Source: QHWK01 sp035315685
Lineage (GTDB): Bacteria; Acidobacteriota; Vicinamibacteria; Vicinamibacterales; CAVVIG01
Length of the DNA stretch: 33,705 nucleotides
NCBI GenBank assembly: GCA_035315685.1
Contig: DATFXR010000620.1
Location: 1 to 33,705 of the forward strand
Direction: 5' to 3'
Below, piece by piece: positions 24,374 through 32,796 of the stretch. The notes beneath the pieces were generated by a model. The model was not told where the DNA came from. It made no database searches and saw only the letters and a list, made by a program, of their open reading frames with translations. The translations under genes and the position numbers were made by a program. Positions within the stretch are counted from its first letter, which is position 1; each line of letters starts with the position of its first letter.

Positions 24374-25309
24374 ATGAACCGCCGTGAATTCCTCGAAGCA
24401 GCGGCTGTCGCCGCGGTCGCGCCGATGCTCGCTCGCCAGGACTCGGCGCCCGAATGGGGCTCGCCGGTCTTCGATGTGCACTTCCACCTTCGTCCGCAGC
24501 TCGCCGGCAACATGGCGCATCAGGACGGAGCCGGCGTCACGAAAGCGAACCTGCTCACGCGCGGGCGGGCCCTCGATCAAGTGAAAGCCGTTCAGGCAGC
24601 CGCGCCCGGCCGATTCATCTGGTTCAACAGCTACGACGTCGCGCAGCCGGACGCCGAGCAGGCGCTCACGCAGGCCGTCAAGGATGGGGCACAGGGCTTC
24701 GGCGAGATGAAGTTCCATGTCGCCGCCGACGGTCCGGAGCTGCGCCGCATGTATGCGCTGGCCGCCGATCTGCGCGTGCCGATCCTGATGCACTTCCAGG
24801 AAGTGGATCACTTCCCGAACGAAGGGACCTGGAGCACCGGGTTTGCGAAGAGCTTCGAGACGGTTCTCAAAGGCTATCCCCGGACGACGTTCATCGGTCA
24901 TGCCGACGCGTTCTGGGCCAACGTCAGCGAGAACTACCGCAACGAGGTCGCGTACCCGTCCGGACCCATCAAACGCGGCGGCGTGACCGATCGATTACTG
25001 GGCGACTACGCCAATCTCTTCGGCGACCTGTCCGCTAATTCCGGCAACAACGCGATGTCGCGCGATCCCGAGTTCACCGCCGATTTCCTGAAACGCCACC
25101 AGGACAAGCTGCTGTTCGGCAGCGACTGCGGCTGCACGGACGGTCGTGGCACCGGGGCCAGCCAGGCCAACAATCCGGGCGCGGCACGGATCGCCGGCAA
25201 GTGCGTCGCACGCGAGACGCTCAGTCTTTTGAAGCGATCGACGACGCCGGAGATCTTTCAGAAGATCGTCTGGGGCAACGCGCACAAGCTGCTGCGCATT
25301 CCAGCGTAA
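24374..25309 (+). CDS. Exported amidohydrolase-family protein (Tat-type signal)
   Basis: The protein has 311 residues and starts MNRREFLEAAAVAAVAPMLA, a Tat-type signal with the RR pair. The metallohydrolase TIM barrel shows the first metal motif HFH (FDVHFHLRP, residues 36-38), the GEMKFH strand, the RVPILMHFQEV strand (second-shell His), FIGHADAFWANV (His of strand 6) and FGSDCGC (the catalytic Asp at the end of strand 8). It is probably a hydrolase/decarboxylase of the amidohydrolase_2 group; the substrate is unknown. The ATG at 24374 has GAGG eight bases upstream. Divergent neighbour of the CE1-like esterase. Confidence 0.9.
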   Translation: MNRREFLEAAAVAAVAPMLARQDSAPEWGSPVFDVHFHLRPQLAGNMAHQDGAGVTKANLLTRGRALDQVKAVQAAAPGRFIWFNSYDVAQPDAEQALTQAVKDGAQGFGEMKFHVAADGPELRRMYALAADLRVPILMHFQEVDHFPNEGTWSTGFAKSFETVLKGYPRTTFIGHADAFWANVSENYRNEVAYPSGPIKRGGVTDRLLGDYANLFGDLSANSGNNAMSRDPEFTADFLKRHQDKLLFGSDCGCTDGRGTGASQANNPGAARIAGKCVARETLSLLKRSTTPEIFQKIVWGNAHKLLRIPA

Positions 25310-25333
25310 AGCGTTTTCCGTCTCTCCGTGACC

Positions 25334-25389
25334 CGTAGTGTCCGGCTTTGGCCGGACTTCTCGAGGTCCGCCTGAAGGCGGACACTACG
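25334..25389. repeat. REP-like double-hairpin palindromic element
   Basis: 56-bp element in the gap between two convergent genes. Outer 11-bp arms CGTAGTGTCCG and CGGACACTACG are perfect inverse complements. Inside are two perfect hairpins: GTCCGGC-TTTG-GCCGGAC and GTCCGCCT-GA-AGGCGGAC, joined by TTCTCGAG. This nested symmetry is the pattern of a REP/BIME-type mobile palindrome and could also act as a bidirectional terminator-like structure. Only one copy was found in this window. Confidence 0.8.
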
Positions 25390-25457
25390 CACTGGAACTC
25401 GGCTCGAGCTTTCGCGCTACGGTTCTGCAAGGACGAAGGCTTCGGCCGAGCGGTGTG

Positions 25458-26708
25458 CTACCGACACGGTATTCCGCACGGCGTCCCCAGCGCGACGGGC
25501 CGGAGGCTGCCGAGCAGGCCGTCCTTCTCATCGTTCGGACCGGCGGTGAAATAGATTGCGTCGGCGTCGCCGCCTGCCCTCCCGTTGCCAACGCTCAAGC
25601 TCCACAACCCGTCGATCAGGATCTCCTGTCCAACGGAATTGACGACCGGGCCGAGGAACTGGCCGGTGCCGGAATCGAACGCGTGGATGCGACCGTCGCC
25701 GAAGTTGCCAATCAGCACGGCGCCCGCGAACTGACCGAAGCTGGCCGGCGCCTGCACCAGGCCCCACGGCGAATTGAGCTGACCGCGCTCGGTGAATCGC
25801 GCCAGCATGCGGCCGCTCAGATCGAACGTATTCACGACGCCCCGACCATGACCCGCCGCATCGTCGTGCTTCGACTTGTCCTGCCGGGCGTAGGTGACGA
25901 ACAGCTTGCCGCCGGAAAGGACGATGTTGAACGGCGCATACCCGTGCGGCAGGCGGCGATCGGTGAATGCTCCCGCAGGCATCGGGAGGCGATGAAACGA
26001 GGCGTCGTAGACCTCCACGGTCCCGGCGCGGAAATTCGACGCGTAGAGGAACGAATTGCCGGCCGCGTCGCTGGCGATGGCGAGGCCCTTGTAGACGGCG
26101 CCATCGGCAGCAGTCGGGTTCGACGAGTTGTTGACCGCGACGATGCCGTAGCTTCCTGCCTTGTTGATGTCGAAGCCGGCCGGATTGACGCCTGGATTCC
26201 AGCCGACGATCGTGCCGTCCTCGGTCGCGAACATGAACAGCGCCGGTGCTGTCGCCGCGACGCCATTGCGGTCAAAACCAGAGATCTTGAATTGCTGTGT
26301 GGCCGCGCCTGTATTGAAGACGGCACCTGTTGGCGTTCCCTTCGGGTTCAGGGCATCGGCGGGCGCCGGAACGCTGACGACGAGAGGGACGATGCTGACG
26401 GGCGCGCCGCCGCCAATGTTGTACAGCGTCGAGACGCCCTGGTTGTTGTCCGCAACCCAGATCGGCGAACCGGACGACTCCGCAACACCCCAGGGGTTCA
26501 CGAGGTGCGGGTCGAGGACGAACGGGTGATGCACGATGCCGAAACGATCGACGAGGATCGGTGCATTTGAGACGAAGTCCGTTACCTGCACGACCACCTG
26601 GTCGGCCTCGTTGATCGCCTTCGCGGCGAGCGTCTGATCAGTCGTGAGCCCGAGTGCCAGTGCGGCGATGAACCCTGACAAAGCGAGAAAGAGACGAGTG
26701 CGGCTCAT
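25458..26708 (-). CDS. TIGR03118 family secreted protein
   Basis: The protein has 416 residues; the ATG at 26708 has AGGAGG five bases upstream. It has a signal peptide (SRTRLFLALSGFIAALALGL, ending around TLAAKA). The mature part is a beta-propeller-like protein with the TIGR03118 pattern: LVNPWGVAESSGSPIWVADN, GTPTGAVFNTG and FATEDGTIVGWNPGVNP, later SPWGLVQAPASFGQFAGAVL and NFGDGRIHAFDSGTGQFLG. This family is found in exported proteins of Acidobacteria, Proteobacteria and others; function unknown. Convergent with the amidohydrolase gene, with the REP-like element between them. Confidence 0.93.
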   Translation of the reverse strand: MSRTRLFLALSGFIAALALGLTTDQTLAAKAINEADQVVVQVTDFVSNAPILVDRFGIVHHPFVLDPHLVNPWGVAESSGSPIWVADNNQGVSTLYNIGGGAPVSIVPLVVSVPAPADALNPKGTPTGAVFNTGAATQQFKISGFDRNGVAATAPALFMFATEDGTIVGWNPGVNPAGFDINKAGSYGIVAVNNSSNPTAADGAVYKGLAIASDAAGNSFLYASNFRAGTVEVYDASFHRLPMPAGAFTDRRLPHGYAPFNIVLSGGKLFVTYARQDKSKHDDAAGHGRGVVNTFDLSGRMLARFTERGQLNSPWGLVQAPASFGQFAGAVLIGNFGDGRIHAFDSGTGQFLGPVVNSVGQEILIDGLWSLSVGNGRAGGDADAIYFTAGPNDEKDGLLGSLRPVALGTPCGIPCR

Positions 26709-26781
26709 GAACTCCTCCTGCGGACGTTCAGAATAACGTCGAGCCGCGTATTGACATGGTAAGGAGTGGATAAGGATCACG

Positions 26782-29472
26782 TTACTTCGTCGGCACGCGC
26801 GTGTTCAGCTCGTCGAACCAGTTGAGCACGAAGTCAATCTGCGCGCCCAGCCGGGTGCGCGCGGATGAGGCAATGACAAAGTGTTCGCCATCCGGTGAGA
26901 GATCGTACTGATCTGGCAGGTTGGGTCCACCGGCGACCTGGCACGGGTCGCGGCACGGACATGACCTGCGTGCTGACTTCGAAGGCTGATGTCGTGGTCA
27001 CCGTAACAGCCGAGAATTCAGTGACGCCAGGAGCGGTGACGAAATACAGCATCCGTCCATTGGGCGCCCAGAACGGGTTCATGCCCTGGCCGATACGTTG
27101 CCTCCTCGATGGTGGAATCGACTGCACCATCAGCGTGCTTGGCCCTCGCGTTTGCGTCTCATGGTAGACCACCCATCGCCCGTCGGGTGAGAGCGACGCG
27201 TGTGGCATCGAGCTGAATCTATCCGTTCCGAACGGTTCGATCCGGTGTGTCTCTCGTGCGAGTGTGGAAAGCGAATAGTCTCGATTCGCTCTCACGACGA
27301 ACATGAGGCGATCGCCCTTTGGAAACCACCCGACCGGCAGGTGGGCTTCCCCCTTCGCCGGTGTCGTCAGGCGCTCGGGCTCTCGGCTGCCATCGGCCAG
27401 TTGCCAGAAGATTCCCTGGTCCCCTTCGCGAGCAGACTGAAACGTGATTCTCGTTCCGTCGCGCGTCCAGATCGGAAAGCGATTGCTACCGCCGAATGTC
27501 AATTGCCGCAGTTGGCTCTGGCCGGAGAGGTCATAGATCCAGATGTCAGAACGCCTTTGTCATCCTCTATCCCGACGGCAATCCGGTGTCCGTCGGGCGA
27601 AAAACGCGGCGCCATGTAACCCCGCTGCTCCAGCTTGAGTGACTGCACCACACCAGCCCGATCGAATGTCAGGAGATCCCAACCAGTCCTGGCACCACTG
27701 ACGGCGCCACGAACGTATATGAGCGACCCGGTACGCGACACGGCGAACTGTGCCGTTCCCGTCACCCCGCCACGAGCAACTCCTTCGACGATGGGTCGCG
27801 GTGCCCCTGACACCTCGAGTTTCTCGACATCGAACGGCAACGCAAAGAGCACGCCTCCGATCGCATAGACGAGGTGTCCGGTGGCCAGGTAGCGGCCCTC
27901 CGAACCGGTGATGATCGTCTTGCGCTCAGTTGACGTCGTCCGCTGAACGACGATGTGCGCGTTGTCCCACGATTGCCCGTCTGCACCAACCGTGAAGAGA
28001 AGTCCACGACCGCCTGGCAGCATCTGCGGACCATGAAGGATCTCGTTTTCTCTGGCAGCGATCAACACCTCTGGCACTCCGCCGGCGGCCGCGACGCGGA
28101 GAACGCCCGCTGCGCCCCCGCCGATCAGCAGGCTGTCGCCGTCCCAGCTCATACCGTACGGGTTTCCAACTTGTCCGCTGATCGTGACAGGCGCGCCGCC
28201 GCTGATCGGAATCCGCTTCAATTCCCCGCTGGACCAAAACGCCAGCGATTCGCCGTCGGGCGAGAACACCGGGCTCGTGAGGCCTGTGTTAGGTGCAAAG
28301 GCGCGCCCTTCGGCACCACGCAGCGGCGTCGGCTCGACTTCTGACATCGACTTCAGGAACACCTGGCTGTTGGCGACGAACGCGATGCGGCTGCCGTCGG
28401 GCGAAATCGTGAGGACGGATCGGCCAACATTCGTGAACCTCTGACTGGCGGGAAGGTCGTATGTGAAGCGCGTCACCACTCGCGGGGGCGGATCCGGTTG
28501 TCGGAGCCGAACACCGATACCAGCAGCTGCAGCGGCAACGGTGGCCGCGGCGACCGCCGGAAGCGCCCGATTCCACAGCGGACGTCGCGACACCTTTTGC
28601 TCGCGCGAGCCTTCCGCGAACGGCTCCGCGATCAGGAACCGGGCGACGCTCATGTCCGAGACACGCTGCCCGCGATCTTTTTCGCAGCATCGCCGCAGAA
28701 GCAGCCTGATGTGGTCCGGCACGGTGGCAGGCAGCCGGTTCCAATCGGGTTCGGCGCGGAGCACGGCGGCCAGCGTATCGCTCACATCCTCGCCTTCGAA
28801 CGCGCGCCTGGCCGTCAACATCTCGTAGCATACGCAGCCGAACGCCCAGACATCGCTGCGCTTGTCCGCCGCGCGTCCCTTTGCCTGCTCCGGGCTCATG
28901 TACGCGGCCGTCCCGAGGATCGTTCCGACGCCGGTCATCATCGCTGGCGACGTGATCGTCGGTGAGTTGGTGACGTCGAGCGATCCGCCTGTGGTCTCAA
29001 CGCCTTTGGCGAGACCGAAATCGAGTACTTTGACCTGACCGTCGTGCGTCACCGCGACGTTGGCCGGCTTCAGGTCGCGATGGATGATTCCCTTCTCGTG
29101 CGCCGCTTCCAGCGCCTCCGCGATCTGGCGGGCAATGACCAGCGCCTCGTCAACCGGAAGAGCGCCTCGCGCGATCCGTTTGTCCAGGCTCTCACCGTCC
29201 GCGAGCTCGAGCACGAGGAATTGCTGGTGATCGGCCTCCTCGAGGCCGTAGATGGCGCCGATGTGCGGATGGCTGAGTGCGGCGAGCACCTGCGCTTCGC
29301 GGCGAAACCGGGCGAGCCGCTCCGGATCGGTCGTGAACGTGGCGGGCAGAATCTTGGCGACATCGCGACCGAGCTTCGTGTCTCTCGCACGATAGACCTC
29401 GCCCATCCCGCCAGCGCCCAGCAAGGCGACGACTTCGTACCCGCCGACCCGGGTTCCCGATGTCAGAGGCAT
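26782..29472 (-). pseudogene. Ser/Thr kinase with TolB propeller, frameshifted twice
   Basis: Read through, the protein would be about 895 residues like its intact relative at 9671-12376. The kinase domain (from 29472) has GAGGMGEV, HRDLKPAN (131-138), DFG (151-153) and GTAAYMSPEQ, but the beta-3 strand reads DVAKILP where one residue between Ala and Lys is missing (normal: VALK). A 1-base deletion near 27555 (GGCGT/TCTGAC) ends the first frame at residue 657. The second frame (to about 26940) carries the propeller (FGGSNRFPIWTRDGTRITFQ). A second shift, +1 near 26940, restores a third frame with GGPNLPDQYDLSPDGEHFVI and the normal ending FVLNWFDELNTRVPTK, stopping at 26782. As written, a 657-residue kinase with a truncated sensor would be made. 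Confidence 0.85.
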
Positions 29473-29607
29473 CGGCGCGTCGGACGCTGGTCAGTCCGGC
29501 CTGGAGGAGGCACGCACGTGGCGGACACGAATTCATATTGTGGGGCTACCGCGCGTGACGAACGGTGTTAGGAGTTCATAAACGACGCGCGTCTGGCCGA
29601 CGGTCGT

Positions 29608-29946
29608 CTATGCCGACTGAAGCAGTTGTTCGATCTCGATGGTCAGCGCGCCGGGGCCCTGGAGATAGGCGACGCGTGCGCCATAGGGACGATCACGTGG
29701 AGGCTCCAACGCGCGCGCGCCGCGCGCCACCAGCGCGGCAAAGTCCGCGTCGCAGTCGTCGCTGTTGAAGCCGATGGTCGCGACGCTGTCCTCGGACGCG
29801 GCATCCAGAATCAGCGTGAAGTCGCCGAACTGGAGGACGGCCATCCGCGCGTCGCTGAAGCTGGGTGCGAGGACACACCGCGACGTGAACCACGCCACCG
29901 CGCCGGACAGGTCCTTCACGCGGCAGTGCACATGCGAGATGGTCAC
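29608..29946 (-). CDS. VOC-family (glyoxalase-like) protein
   Basis: The protein has 112 residues. One VOC domain: VHCRVKDLSGAVAWFTSRCV, then FGDFTLILDAA, SVATIGFNSDDCDADFAALV and the C-terminal GARVAYLQGPGALTIEIEQLL. The final Glu in the EIEQ strand is at the usual metal-ligand position. The GTG at 29946 is the only canonical start near the beginning of the homology; AGGA lies about 14 bases upstream, so the true start is uncertain. It follows the membrane protein gene by 11 bp and closes a three-gene operon. Substrate unknown. Confidence 0.8.
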   Translation of the reverse strand: MTISHVHCRVKDLSGAVAWFTSRCVLAPSFSDARMAVLQFGDFTLILDAASEDSVATIGFNSDDCDADFAALVARGARALEPPRDRPYGARVAYLQGPGALTIEIEQLLQSA

Positions 29947-29957
29947 GGCGTGGTCTA

Positions 29958-30476
29958 TTATCCTCGAATTGCCGCGCCAGCGCGCCTTCCGCGGAGCCGT
30001 GCCTCCTCGAGCAGGCGCGCGAAGATCATCACGTGAATCACGCCGATCACCGGCACGTAATAGTTGATGATGTACCAGTTGCCGCCCATCGGATAAGTGA
30101 CCAGCTGGCGTGACGCTGCGAGGAATCCCGCATACAGCCAGTCGATGCTCGTGACGACATTGACGACCCAGGCGACGGCGAGCGCACCCGTCCATCGATA
30201 GTGCAGGAACACGGCCGCGAGCAGCGCGAGGACGGCCGACGCGAGATCACCGAACGCAATGGCCGACATCGCATCGGCTGGAACGCGAGGATCGATCTGG
30301 CCCGGCGCGAAGGCACTCGACGGCAAATACCGCAGCGCGTGGACGAGGAACAACGGCACGAGCGCATCGGTCACGGGTCGTGATCGCAGCGCGGGACCGA
30401 TGTACCACACGGCGACAGCAGCAAAGACGACCAGCGAGAACGTGAACTGCACGCCGAACAGCGCGGTCGGACTCAT
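29958..30476 (-). CDS. Conserved hypothetical membrane protein, about five TM helices
   Basis: The protein has 172 residues starting MSPTALFGVQFTFSLVVFAA; the ATG at 30476 overlaps the stop of the upstream gene (ATGA) and has AAAGGTG upstream. Hydrophobic segments lie at about 8-27, 37-50, 68-92, 96-113 and 135-155. Polar clusters include LRYLPSSAFAPGQIDPRVP in the second loop and GGNWYIINYYVPVIGVIHVM near the end. The C-terminus is strongly basic. I do not recognise a family. It is the middle gene between a STAS-like protein and a VOC protein. Confidence 0.85.
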   Translation of the reverse strand: MSPTALFGVQFTFSLVVFAAVAVWYIGPALRSRPVTDALVPLFLVHALRYLPSSAFAPGQIDPRVPADAMSAIAFGDLASAVLALLAAVFLHYRWTGALAVAWVVNVVTSIDWLYAGFLAASRQLVTYPMGGNWYIINYYVPVIGVIHVMIFARLLEEARLRGRRAGAAIRG

Positions 30477-30925
30477 TCCCCGGCACCTTTCGCCGGCGAC
30501 GGATTGTCTGCAACGCGGCTGTGGCGAAGCCAACTCAGGGCGTCTGAACGGGCGACGAACCATTTCGTCGGAAAAACCGCGGGTCCCTCGACCGCCTCGG
30601 ATCCAGCCTGTGGAAAACCCGGCGGCATCAGGAAGGCGAATCGACGAACACCGGCAGCACCGTAACGCGGGATGATGTGGGCATCCCGCCACTCCATGAC
30701 ACCGGGACCGAAGCGATGGCTGAAATCGATGGCGTCGATGAAGAGTCCGTTCGGCCGCCTGCGCTCCGCCTCGGAGGCGAACAGGCACAGCGTCGCCATG
30801 AAGCCGCCATCGGTCATCGACGAGGTGGATGGCAGCCATTTGAGCTCGAGCAGATCGCCATGACTCATGATGACGCCCCACTCGTTTCGAACCACCTCGA
30901 CGAGCGACGGTTGCGTTGACGTCAT
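30473..30925 (-). CDS. Hypothetical cytoplasmic protein, possibly STAS/SpoIIAA-like
   Basis: The protein has 150 residues; the ATG at 30925 has GGAGGG three to five bases upstream. An N-terminal beta part (VVRNEWGVIMSHGDLLELKW) is followed by a helix, a strand (NGLFIDAIDFSHRFG), a helix (MEWRDAHIIPRYGAAG) and a strand (VRRFAFLMPPGF), ending in FPTKWFVARSDALSWLRHS. This strand-helix alternation with a FxVARSDALSWL end resembles STAS/SpoIIAA-like proteins, but the match is weak and is my guess. First gene of the operon, divergent from a TetR regulator. Confidence 0.75.
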   Translation of the reverse strand: MTSTQPSLVEVVRNEWGVIMSHGDLLELKWLPSTSSMTDGGFMATLCLFASEAERRRPNGLFIDAIDFSHRFGPGVMEWRDAHIIPRYGAAGVRRFAFLMPPGFPQAGSEAVEGPAVFPTKWFVARSDALSWLRHSRVADNPSPAKGAGE

Positions 30926-31136
30926 GTGCCCTCCGGCTGCGGATGATCAGAGGCGGCCACGTTCGATTCCCAGACTCGTCCTGAAGACTTCCTGCCCGAA
31001 CGACGGAATCGACATGGAACCGCGATGAACGATTTGGTACAACAGTCGTGACAAACTACGGGATGCCCAGGCAGGAAACAAGTACAAGCGCGCGATCCCT
31101 GGCAGAACGACGCCGGCCGCGTCAATCACACGTGGC

Positions 31137-31152
31137 TGTACCTCCCGGTACA
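31137..31152. promoter_or_regulatory. Candidate operator upstream of TetR-family gene
   Basis: Inverted repeat TGTACC-TCCC-GGTACA, perfect 6-bp arms, ending 16 bases before the TetR ATG at 31169. A related half-site TTGGTACAAC lies about 100 bp upstream (near 31035). It lies between the divergent TetR gene and the STAS-like operon, so could control both. Inference from symmetry and position. Confidence 0.45.
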
Positions 31153-31168
31153 ACACGGAGGCAACCCC

Positions 31169-31777
31169 ATGACCGCACATACGACGCAGGGCGATGAAAC
31201 ACGGCGGCGGATTCTGGTCGCGGCGGCCGATCTGTTTCACAAACAGGGCGTGGTTGCCACCAGTCCCGATCAAATCATCGAGGCGTCAGGGACCGGGAAG
31301 GGACAGTTCTATCATTATTTTCGAAACAAGGAAGGCCTCGTTCACGAGGTGCTGCTGGCCCACCTCGACGCGATTCGGGACGGAAGCGGTTCCCTGAACT
31401 ACGAGATCACGTCCTGGAAGGACCTCGAACAGTGGTTCGAGGCGCAAGTCGGCCTGCAGAAGCGCTACCGGATGACGAGAGGATGCCCGTTTGGCACGAT
31501 CGGCAACGAGGTGACCGAAAACGACGAGCTCATTCGCCAGGACCTGAATCTGATCTTCGAGGTCGCGAAAGCCAAGCTGGCGAGCTTCTTCGTCAGAGAG
31601 AAGGCGGCCGGTCGGCTCGTCGCCAATGTCCGCGAAGATCAGCTCGCTGACTTCTGTCTTGCCACGATCCAGGGCGCGATGCTGATGGGCAAGGTCAAAC
31701 GCAGCAGTCAGCTCGTTGAAAGCGTCGTCCACGAGGCAATGAGCCACGTCAGGCGCTACGCACAAACGACGACCTGA
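31169..31777 (+). CDS. TetR/AcrR-family transcriptional regulator
   Basis: The protein has 202 residues. N-terminal HTH: ETRRRILVAAADLFHKQGVV and DQIIEASGTGKGQFYHYFRN, then KEGLVHEVL. The ligand domain contains the RGCPFGTIGNEVTENDELIR motif of the subgroup that responds to electrophiles or quinones, and GAMLMGKVKRSSQLVE near the end. Good length and no frameshift, unlike the TetR gene at 491. The start at 31169 has GGAGG seven bases upstream. It is divergent from the STAS-like/membrane/VOC operon and is its likely regulator. Confidence 0.93.
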   Translation: MTAHTTQGDETRRRILVAAADLFHKQGVVATSPDQIIEASGTGKGQFYHYFRNKEGLVHEVLLAHLDAIRDGSGSLNYEITSWKDLEQWFEAQVGLQKRYRMTRGCPFGTIGNEVTENDELIRQDLNLIFEVAKAKLASFFVREKAAGRLVANVREDQLADFCLATIQGAMLMGKVKRSSQLVESVVHEAMSHVRRYAQTTT

Positions 31778-31796
31778 CTGACTTCCCTTCCCGCCG

Positions 31797-31858
31797 CTCC
31801 AGCCCTTCCAGCCCTTCCAGCCCTTCCTGCCCCCCTGCCCTTCCTGCCCTTCCTGCCC
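31797..31858. repeat. Seven-unit 9-bp tandem repeat
   Basis: Units of [T/C]TCC[A/T]GCCC in a row: four with A or T at position 5 in order A, A, A, T, then an 8-base imperfect unit, then two TTCCTGCCC units. It fills the gap between the convergent TetR gene (stop 31777) and the outer-membrane protein gene (stop 31861). Probably a non-coding variable-number tandem repeat. Confidence 0.85.
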
Positions 31859-31860
31859 TG

Positions 31861-32613
31861 TCACTTGAACCGGAAACGCACGCCGACCACGATCGGAAAC
31901 GTCAACCGCGCGGTGTCGTCGTTGATCGTCTCGAGGCCGGTTCCGACGAGTTGGTCCACCGGAGAGAGTCCACCCACGTGGCGCAACCCGATTTGACCGT
32001 TCACATCCACCTGTTCCGCGACTTTGAACAAGACGCCGAAGTTGATGTTCCACGTGAAGGCCGCCGTTGCATCGTAGAAATCAGTGTTGTTGAACACGAG
32101 ATTCGCCTGCGGGGCGGCAAACAGCACGTTGATGCGATCGACCCATGCCACGCCAAGCGTGGCTTCACCGTACCCACGCAGCGCGCCGGTGCTCAGGAAG
32201 TAGCGCCGGTATCCGAGGTCCAGGCCGAAGCTCTTGTAGTCGGAGTACTGTCCATAGAGACTCGATGGCCCGATGTCGCCAAGACGCACGAGATCGGCGT
32301 CGGCCGATTGGTAGGTGAAGATGCCGCGCAGCTCCGATTGATCGTCCAGCGCGTAGCCGCCGCCGAAGCGAAACCCGATGCCGGTCCCGTACACATCTCC
32401 ATACGGCTGCGGCAGGATGGCAGTCGCGCGTCCCTGGAGCGTCCCAATCGCGCCCGAGTTGACGTTCCCGTTGATGCTGGGATCGATGCTGACGCCGAGA
32501 TCCAGGGCCCAGCGCGATTCACCTGTCTGACCCTGCGCGCGCGCGTCCGCGGCGCCGGCGATCAGCGCCACCGCGATCACGGCACGAACCGACCACCGTC
32601 GAGAACCGTACAT
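31861..32613 (-). CDS. Outer-membrane beta-barrel protein
   Basis: The protein has 250 residues from the ATG at 32613 (GGAGG eight bases upstream). Signal peptide: AVIAVALIAGAADARA, cleaved before QGQTG. The mature part has alternating amphipathic strands (WALDLGVSIDPSINGNVNSG, GTGIGFRFGGGYALDDQSEL, SFGLDLGYRRYFLSTGALRG, AAFTWNINFGVLFKVAEQVD) and ends in GVRFRFK, like small OmpW/OprF-type barrels. No ligand is predicted. It converges with the TetR gene. Confidence 0.88.
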   Translation of the reverse strand: MYGSRRWSVRAVIAVALIAGAADARAQGQTGESRWALDLGVSIDPSINGNVNSGAIGTLQGRATAILPQPYGDVYGTGIGFRFGGGYALDDQSELRGIFTYQSADADLVRLGDIGPSSLYGQYSDYKSFGLDLGYRRYFLSTGALRGYGEATLGVAWVDRINVLFAAPQANLVFNNTDFYDATAAFTWNINFGVLFKVAEQVDVNGQIGLRHVGGLSPVDQLVGTGLETINDDTARLTFPIVVGVRFRFK

Positions 32614-32796
32614 GTGTCTGCCCTCCGTGTTTCGCGAGGAGAGCACAACATGTGCCGGCAACCTTCATCGCGCGAACGGGAGACAGGTGCCACGAGTCGC
32701 GCGTTCCGCACCTCGGCCTCATGCGCGCGCGGGCCTTCGATATTTCGGCGCGGCCACGACATGTCGTGGCTGCCGGCGCCAGCTCAGCGCATCGAA

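Noticed and set aside
23323..24901. Long frames opposite or shifted relative to the CE1-like esterase and the amidohydrolase
   Set aside because: They are rich in Arg and His and lack motifs; the esterase and amidohydrolase frames explain the region.
25338..26570. 410-residue plus-strand frame antisense to the TIGR03118 gene
   Set aside because: No motif and biased composition; the minus-strand frame has signal peptide, ribosome binding site and family pattern.
31286..32053. Minus-strand frame with GQEG/GWKGWKG repeats
   Set aside because: The repeat is the translation of the non-coding 9-bp tandem array and the rest is antisense to the TetR gene.
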